From the NCBI GenBank assembly GCA_016783865.1, contig JADHVS010000124.1:1-12915 (forward strand): a stretch of 12,915 nt of DNA, in the 5' to 3' direction. Source of the stretch: Bacteroidales bacterium. Lineage in GTDB: Bacteria > Bacteroidota > Bacteroidia > Bacteroidales > SM23-62. How positions within the stretch are numbered: position 1 is the first letter of the stretch; each line of letters begins with the position of its first letter. A program made the position numbers and the translations under genes. Below are positions 8,454 through 12,915 of this stretch, in pieces. Under the pieces are notes generated by a model. That model did not search any database. It was not told the DNA's origin and saw nothing but the letters and a program-made list of their open reading frames with translations.

Positions 8454-9557
8454 ATGGCACAAGTAATCTTAAAAGATATTTTTAAAATATTTGATGACAA
8501 TGTTGTGGCTGTTGATGGTTTCAACATGGAAATTAACGACAAGGAATTTGTCGTGTTATTAGGACCATCTGGTTGTGGAAAAACCACACTGTTACGAATG
8601 ATCGCCGGACTTACTGATATATCAAAAGGTGAATTGTATATCAGTGGCAAATTGGTTAATGATGTGCAGCCAAAAAACCGTGATATTGCCATGGTTTTCC
8701 AAAATTATGCCCTGTATCCACATATGACAGTATTCCATAATATGGCATTCGGGCTGGAATTAAGGAAATACAGTAAAAAAGATATCCAGCAGAAAGTGGA
8801 TAAAGCTGCGGACATCCTGAACATCAAAGAATTATTGCTCAGGAAACCCAAAGAATTATCCGGTGGACAACAGCAAAGAGTCGCACTTGGTCGTGCGATT
8901 GTCAGGGATCCCCAGGTATTTCTATTCGATGAGCCTTTGTCAAATTTAGATTCGAAACTACGCATTCAAATGCGCAGCGAGATATCCAAACTCCGTGAAA
9001 GGTTACAAGCTACAATGATTTATGTAACTCATGACCAGATTGAGGCTATGACTATGGGCGATCGAATTGTGGTTATGAAGGATGGGTTGACGCAACAGAT
9101 TGACACACCATTAAAAATGTACAACTCTCCACAGAATAAATTTGTGGCTGGATTCATTGGAAGTCCCACCATGAATTTCATTAAAGGAAAAATAGTAAAA
9201 GATAATGGTATGTATTTTGATGAGGGTATCCTAAAGATCAAAATACCGGATGAACACAGCGCAAAATTAGAAAAATATGTAAATCGTGAGATTACATTTG
9301 GAATTCGACCTGAAAATATTGATACTGCCAATTTTCATCAAGACATTACAGATAAAGTGGAGGTTTCTTTAACAGTAGAACTTGTAGAACCTATTGGAAA
9401 TGAAATTTTTCTATATGTTACAACTGGTATTAACACTCTGGTGGCTAGAGTTGCTCCTCAAACCCGACTTCAAATAGGTCAAGAGATTAAATTGGTTTTC
9501 GATTTGGCAAAGGTACATTTTTATGATATCGAAACAGAGGAATTGGTTAAAACATAA
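8454..9557 (+). CDS. CUT1 ABC transporter ATPase (UgpC/MsmK/MalK type)
   Basis: The product has 367 residues and is the cytoplasmic ATP-hydrolysing subunit that powers the importer. It has a complete nucleotide-binding domain: Walker A GPSGCGKTT at 37-45, Q-loop Q83, signature LSGGQQQR at 135-142, Walker B VFLFDE at 155-160, D-loop SNLD at 163-166 and switch histidine H193. From about 235 to the end is the C-terminal regulatory region with TOBE/OB-fold strands (GIRPENI at 283-289, VELVEPIGNEIFLYV at 308-322), as in MalK, UgpC and MsmK. Members of this group can serve several CUT1 transporters, but adjacency to a full set of permeases and a binding protein argues for a dedicated partner. All catalytic residues are intact. 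Only weak ribosome-binding resemblance (TTGAG about 10 bases upstream) precedes the ATG at 8454, 41 bases after the binding-protein stop. Confidence 0.95.
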   Translation: MAQVILKDIFKIFDDNVVAVDGFNMEINDKEFVVLLGPSGCGKTTLLRMIAGLTDISKGELYISGKLVNDVQPKNRDIAMVFQNYALYPHMTVFHNMAFGLELRKYSKKDIQQKVDKAADILNIKELLLRKPKELSGGQQQRVALGRAIVRDPQVFLFDEPLSNLDSKLRIQMRSEISKLRERLQATMIYVTHDQIEAMTMGDRIVVMKDGLTQQIDTPLKMYNSPQNKFVAGFIGSPTMNFIKGKIVKDNGMYFDEGILKIKIPDEHSAKLEKYVNREITFGIRPENIDTANFHQDITDKVEVSLTVELVEPIGNEIFLYVTTGINTLVARVAPQTRLQIGQEIKLVFDLAKVHFYDIETEELVKT

Positions 9558-9596
9558 GTTCTCATTACAAATTACCTATCGACAAGAGGTACCAAA

Positions 9597-11318
9597 ATGA
9601 ATCGATTTATTTCAATCGTTAAAAACAGTTTATACAGTCTTGCAACTTTTGGAGTCGTAACTTTGCTATCAACATCTTCCACCGCGCAGGTATTACCGGA
9701 ATACCATAATTTCGCTACCGATTTCACCAAGACGGTAAATCTCAATTATTTACTGTACATCCCTCCTGACTATGTTCCGAGTGAAGCCTGGCCATTAATA
9801 TTATTTCTTACGGGGCAGGAGGCTGTAGATGATATTAACCTCATTAGAGATTTTGGACTCCCTCATGCTGTCGAAACGGGAATGAATTTTGATTATTTTA
9901 TTGTTGCTCCTCAATTGCCAGAAGGCACTCACTGGGATCCGGACGCGCTGATGGCGCTAACTAATGAAGTGATTAATTCGTATCATATCGACAATAGTTT
10001 TTTGCATATGACAGGAATTGGTGATATAGGAGGATGGGGCGCATGGGAAACCGCTGTAAGCTACCCATCGACATTTTCTAAAATTGCTCCTATGGGGGCT
10101 CCAGCTTGCACAGAAATCTGTCGAGTTGGAGATCCGTCTATTTGGATCTTTCATGGTGAGCTGGATGATCGCGTTCCGGTTGAAGATGCAGAAAATATGT
10201 ATTATGAACTGGATTATTATTGCAGCAACGATAATTTGCAATTAACCGTTTATGATAGCCTTGGACACAATGTTTGGGACCAGGCATACTTAGAGGATGG
10301 ATTTTTGCAATGGCTCACTGGCAGTGAACCAACATATGGAACAAATACCGCACAACCTCAAATTCTTAATTTCACTGCAGATATTACCAAGCCAATAGAT
10401 GATGATTATTTACTTTATTTTCCTGTGGATTATGGACAAACAGAACATGATTGGCCACTGGTTATTTTTCTTCACGGGGCTGGTAGTGCCATAACTAACA
10501 TTGACGATATCCGGGTTACGGGTCCGCCGTGGCTTTTTGAGCATGGCATGGATTCTGACTTCATACTTCTTTGTCCGCAGCTATATGCCGATGTTCATTG
10601 GGATCCCGACAGGTTGTATGCTTTAATGCAGGAAGTTATCAGCCAATATTCTGTTGATCAATCACGGATATATTTAACTGGGTTGAGCCGAGGTGGATTT
10701 GGTACCTGGGAATTTGGGGTAAGTTACCCGAATCTTTTTGCTGCGCTTGTGCCAATTGCAGCACGGGATGTTCCGGGTGTCGAACGATTAATAAATTCGA
10801 ATATTTGGATTTTTCATGGTGCATTAGATAACGGTGTTCCCTGGCAGGGAGCTCAATTTATGTATAATCGTTTAAGTGGAGTTGATGCAAATGTGCAATT
10901 GACTTTATTTGCAGGGGTTGGGCATAATTCCTGGGATCCAGCTTATAACACAGATAGTTTATGGACCTGGTTATTGCTTCAGCAAATTGATGTAGTTGCT
11001 GTGGGCGAGAATGAATTAGTGTCATTTCAAGATTCCAGCCTAAAGAACAATTATCCAAATCCAGCTAATCCAGGCACAATAATTGAGTGGACAATTTCAG
11101 ATACTGATAATGGAAAACATGTAAAACTGGAAATCTTTGACATTCTTGGGAAGAGCGTAAGGAGTTTAATAAACAAGGAACAATATAGTGGCAACTATAC
11201 TGTTAATTGGGATGGCCGAAATGATGCAGGTTTAACCGTTCCAGCTGGAGCGTACATATATCGACTGCAAGTGGACGGAGAAATAATCGATTCTAGAAAG
11301 ATACTATTAGTAAAATAA
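9597..11318 (+). CDS. Secreted tandem alpha/beta-hydrolase (esterase-like) with sorting-type C-terminal domain
   Basis: The product has 573 residues. Residues 1-30 are a signal peptide with likely cleavage after STA30. Two homologous alpha/beta-hydrolase domains follow, at about 37-240 and 256-459, resembling the carboxylesterase, LpqC and CE1-like group. The second domain is complete: oxyanion FLHGAG at 291-296, nucleophile motif TGLSRGG with S364, acid D411 in HGALD, and H443 in GVGHN. The first keeps D190 and H224 but has TGIGDIGG at 139-146 instead of the serine motif and T72-G73 instead of H-G, so it is probably inactive. A sorting-type domain starts at YPNPANP (486-492) and ends GAYIYRL...KILLVK, pointing to secretion to the surface or outside the cell. 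AAGAGG at 9584-9589, 7 bases before the ATG, is a good ribosome binding site. It would cleave esters in an unknown substrate, perhaps acyl groups on a glycan; that is inference from the family and the transporter context. Confidence 0.85.
   Translation: MNRFISIVKNSLYSLATFGVVTLLSTSSTAQVLPEYHNFATDFTKTVNLNYLLYIPPDYVPSEAWPLILFLTGQEAVDDINLIRDFGLPHAVETGMNFDYFIVAPQLPEGTHWDPDALMALTNEVINSYHIDNSFLHMTGIGDIGGWGAWETAVSYPSTFSKIAPMGAPACTEICRVGDPSIWIFHGELDDRVPVEDAENMYYELDYYCSNDNLQLTVYDSLGHNVWDQAYLEDGFLQWLTGSEPTYGTNTAQPQILNFTADITKPIDDDYLLYFPVDYGQTEHDWPLVIFLHGAGSAITNIDDIRVTGPPWLFEHGMDSDFILLCPQLYADVHWDPDRLYALMQEVISQYSVDQSRIYLTGLSRGGFGTWEFGVSYPNLFAALVPIAARDVPGVERLINSNIWIFHGALDNGVPWQGAQFMYNRLSGVDANVQLTLFAGVGHNSWDPAYNTDSLWTWLLLQQIDVVAVGENELVSFQDSSLKNNYPNPANPGTIIEWTISDTDNGKHVKLEIFDILGKSVRSLINKEQYSGNYTVNWDGRNDAGLTVPAGAYIYRLQVDGEIIDSRKILLVK
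9705..10973 (+). repeat. Internal duplication: two esterase-like domain copies
   Basis: The copies span 9705-10316 and 10362-10973 and align with an offset of about 219-222 codons. Matching blocks include HNFATDFTK with LNFTADITK, PQLPEGTHWDPDALMAL with PQLYADVHWDPDRLYAL, IWIFHGELD with IWIFHGALD, and LGHNVWDQAY with VGHNSWDPAY. DNA identity is only partial, so the duplication is old and not a recent or assembly-made repeat. Confidence 0.85.
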
Positions 11319-11532
11319 TCTGGAATTTATTTTTAAATCAAATACAGAAAATATAAAAATGGGAGGCGAATGAATCACTGTAAGGTATTTCTTGATGGGT
11401 TCGAGTTTAGGGACCTATTTAATACTACCACTATACAACTCAACAAACTAGTAGGTTTGCATGAGTAGAACTACGATAATAACTGATTAATGGCAGATAT
11501 ACAGAATCGGTGATAAACATGAAGAACAAAAT
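11319..11532. other. 214-base intergenic gap before the ADP-ribosylglycohydrolase gene
   Basis: This is the longest non-coding stretch. Its first 40 bases are very AT-rich and contain TATAAA at 11352-11357 without a convincing -35 partner. A 5-bp inverted repeat, CAAAC at 11444-11448 and GTTTG at 11455-11459 around a 6-base loop, is too short and lacks a T run to be called a terminator. A 33-codon open frame is described separately. A promoter for the next gene is likely to lie here because of the gap, but I cannot place it. Confidence 0.4.
11370..11468 (+). CDS. Possible 32-residue small open reading frame
   Basis: The ATG at 11370 is preceded by GGGAGG at 11361-11366, only 3 bases from the start, which is closer than ideal. 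The frame encodes MNHCKVFLDGFEFRDLF followed by 15 more residues and stops with TAG at 11466-11468. I do not recognise the peptide and it has no membrane segment or regulatory repeat. It may be a chance frame, a short leader peptide or a remnant. The purine-rich start context is the only positive sign. Confidence 0.15.
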   Translation: MNHCKVFLDGFEFRDLFNTTTIQLNKLVGLHE

Positions 11533-12915
11533 ATGATAAACTCTAAGATTCCGCCCGATTATAATAACCGTGTCTACGCTGGTTGGCTGGGTAAATGCAT
11601 CGGGGTTCGCTTTGGTGCACCTGTAGAAGGCTGGACGTATCAGGAGATAAAAGACAACTTAGGAAAGCTGACGTCCTTCTTACCCCTTCCTCCTGGTAAA
11701 ATCTTTAAACCTGATGACGATACCTCATTCCCAATGATCCTAATACGTGCCTTACAAGACTATGGGCTGAACGTAACTGCTGCTCAGATGGGGGAAACGT
11801 GGTTAAACTATCTTGGTGATCAGCACGGTACACTCTGGTGGGGTGGATATGGTATCTCCACTGAACATACTGTTTATGTTAATCTGGCTAGCAACATTCC
11901 TGCACCCTTCTCCGGCTCAAAAGACCTTAACGGCTTGGATATGGCCGAACAAATAGGTGGCCAAATCTTTAGTGATATCTGGGGCTTGATTGCTCCCAAC
12001 AATCCGCAATTAGCGGCTAATTTCGCAGCTAAAGCCTCCAGTGTTTCCCATGATGGTAATGGTATTCTTGGGGGCAAATTTATAGCGGGACTTGTAAGTC
12101 AAGCTTTTAGAGAATCTGATCCGCGTAAACTGATTGAAACTGGATTATCACTCATTCCCAGCGAATGTGAATACGCTGGTGTTGTCAAGGATGTGTTGGA
12201 TTTTTATCATGATAATCCAACTGATTGGCATTCTGCTTATCGTTATATATTTGAAAACTGGGGCTATAACCGCTATCCTGGCGAAGCTCATATCATCCCG
12301 AATACAGCCATCATTGTTATGGGTCTACTTTACGGAGAAGGAGACTTTTCTCGCGCAATTCAAATTACGAATATGGGTGGCTGGGATACTGACTGTAACG
12401 TTGGCAATGTAGGAGCAATTATGGGAACAGCCGTTGGCCTGAAAGGTATTCCTGCATCCTGGCGCGATCCAATGGATGACCATTTCGTTGCCGCCAGTAT
12501 TATTGGGAGCCGTAATCTGCTTGATATTCCGGCTTGTGCTGACATCTTTGTGAACATCGGACGACAAATTGCTGGAGAAAAACCTGAGCCACCAAAGCAG
12601 CGTTATCACTTTAATTATCCTGGTTCAACGCATGGATTCCAACACCAGCATGGGGACCGGGGGCGAATTATGTCCTTGCAGCAAACACCGTATCCAAAAG
12701 GAAATGGTTTGAAGGTCGTAGTTAGGAAGCTTAATAAAAAAGGCGAAGTCCGACTTTTTGTTAGAACAGCCTATCGCCCCAATGAATTGAGCGCTAATTA
12801 TTATGGGGCTAGTTTCAGCTCTAAAATTTCTCCGGGACAGCACTTAACTACCCGACTCTATATACCACCGGATGCACCTGCTCAGCTTCAGGCTGGTCTT
12901 TATATTTGGGATGAT
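11533..12915 (+). CDS. ADP-ribosylglycohydrolase-family protein (3' truncated by window)
   Basis: The frame runs from the ATG at 11533 through 461 codons and is still open at the window end. An in-frame TAA at 11488 and no other ATG between fix the start, although the ribosome binding site is weak. Family motifs are clear. GWLGKCIGVRFGAPVEG at about 17-33 is the N-terminal helix. PDDDT at 60-64 and GGWDTDC at 282-288 are the two acidic metal-binding motifs of the DraG/ARH fold, and SHDGNGILGG is at 172-181. Such enzymes hydrolyse ADP-ribosyl or related ribosyl bonds using two magnesium ions. There is no signal peptide, so it should act in the cytoplasm. After about residue 347 comes an extra Tyr/Phe-rich, probably beta-sandwich region beyond the catalytic core. 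G+C is near 50% in sampled rows against roughly 38% in nearby genes. With a ribokinase and sugar importer upstream it may release ribose from an imported riboside. Its actual substrate is unknown. Confidence 0.88.
   Translation, partial: MINSKIPPDYNNRVYAGWLGKCIGVRFGAPVEGWTYQEIKDNLGKLTSFLPLPPGKIFKPDDDTSFPMILIRALQDYGLNVTAAQMGETWLNYLGDQHGTLWWGGYGISTEHTVYVNLASNIPAPFSGSKDLNGLDMAEQIGGQIFSDIWGLIAPNNPQLAANFAAKASSVSHDGNGILGGKFIAGLVSQAFRESDPRKLIETGLSLIPSECEYAGVVKDVLDFYHDNPTDWHSAYRYIFENWGYNRYPGEAHIIPNTAIIVMGLLYGEGDFSRAIQITNMGGWDTDCNVGNVGAIMGTAVGLKGIPASWRDPMDDHFVAASIIGSRNLLDIPACADIFVNIGRQIAGEKPEPPKQRYHFNYPGSTHGFQHQHGDRGRIMSLQQTPYPKGNGLKVVVRKLNKKGEVRLFVRTAYRPNELSANYYGASFSSKISPGQHLTTRLYIPPDAPAQLQAGLYIWDD

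Noticed and set aside
11444..11459. Inverted repeat CAAAC and GTTTG, as a possible terminator.
   Set aside because: The stem is only five AT-rich pairs with no following T run, and it lies inside the possible small open frame, far from the esterase stop.
12134..12412. A 92-codon + strand open frame within the hydrolase region.
   Set aside because: It overlaps the ADP-ribosylglycohydrolase gene in another frame. The main frame has the family motifs GGWDTDC and PDDDT on either side, so this one is a shadow.

Overview
All the genes lie on the + strand and look like a Gram-negative bacterium of the Fibrobacterota-Chlorobiota-Bacteroidota neighbourhood. A TonB-dependent outer-membrane receptor, a PorV/PorQ-type barrel and two secreted proteins with C-terminal sorting-type domains (PNPF or YPNPANP start, GxYIYxL, terminal K) occur together. 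That combination, with an AT-rich base composition, is typical of Ca. Marinimicrobia, Calditrichota, KSB1 or Ignavibacteria. The phylum is an inference from gene content; no rRNA is present.

Layout. (1) Positions 2-4318 form an outer-membrane and secretion module: the C-terminal half of a TonB-dependent receptor cut by the window edge, a 662-residue exported protein with a fibronectin-III-like and a sorting-type domain, and a PorV/PorQ-family barrel. (2) Positions 4328-9557 form a sugar uptake and phosphorylation module: a ribokinase with all expected ribose-contact residues, two CUT1-type ABC permeases, a family-1 solute-binding protein and a UgpC/MsmK-type ATPase. (3) Positions 9597-11318 encode a secreted protein with two tandem alpha/beta-hydrolase domains, the first lacking its nucleophile, plus a sorting-type domain. 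(4) After a 214-base gap, an ADP-ribosylglycohydrolase-family gene begins at 11533 and runs off the window end. It is visibly richer in G+C than the genes before it.

The first eight genes are tightly packed (overlaps of 1 and 4 bases, gaps of 9-64 bases) and could be one transcript or two, with a possible internal promoter before the permeases. Read together, they suggest scavenging of a ribose-containing compound. The receptor and secreted proteins would act at the surface, the ABC importer would move the solute across the inner membrane, a cytoplasmic ADP-ribosylglycohydrolase-like enzyme could release ribose, and ribokinase would make ribose 5-phosphate. The pairing of ribokinase and an ADP-ribosylglycohydrolase homologue with a CUT1 importer is the most interesting feature. 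The substrate is not shown by the sequence. No regulator, tRNA, rRNA, CRISPR array or insertion sequence was seen.
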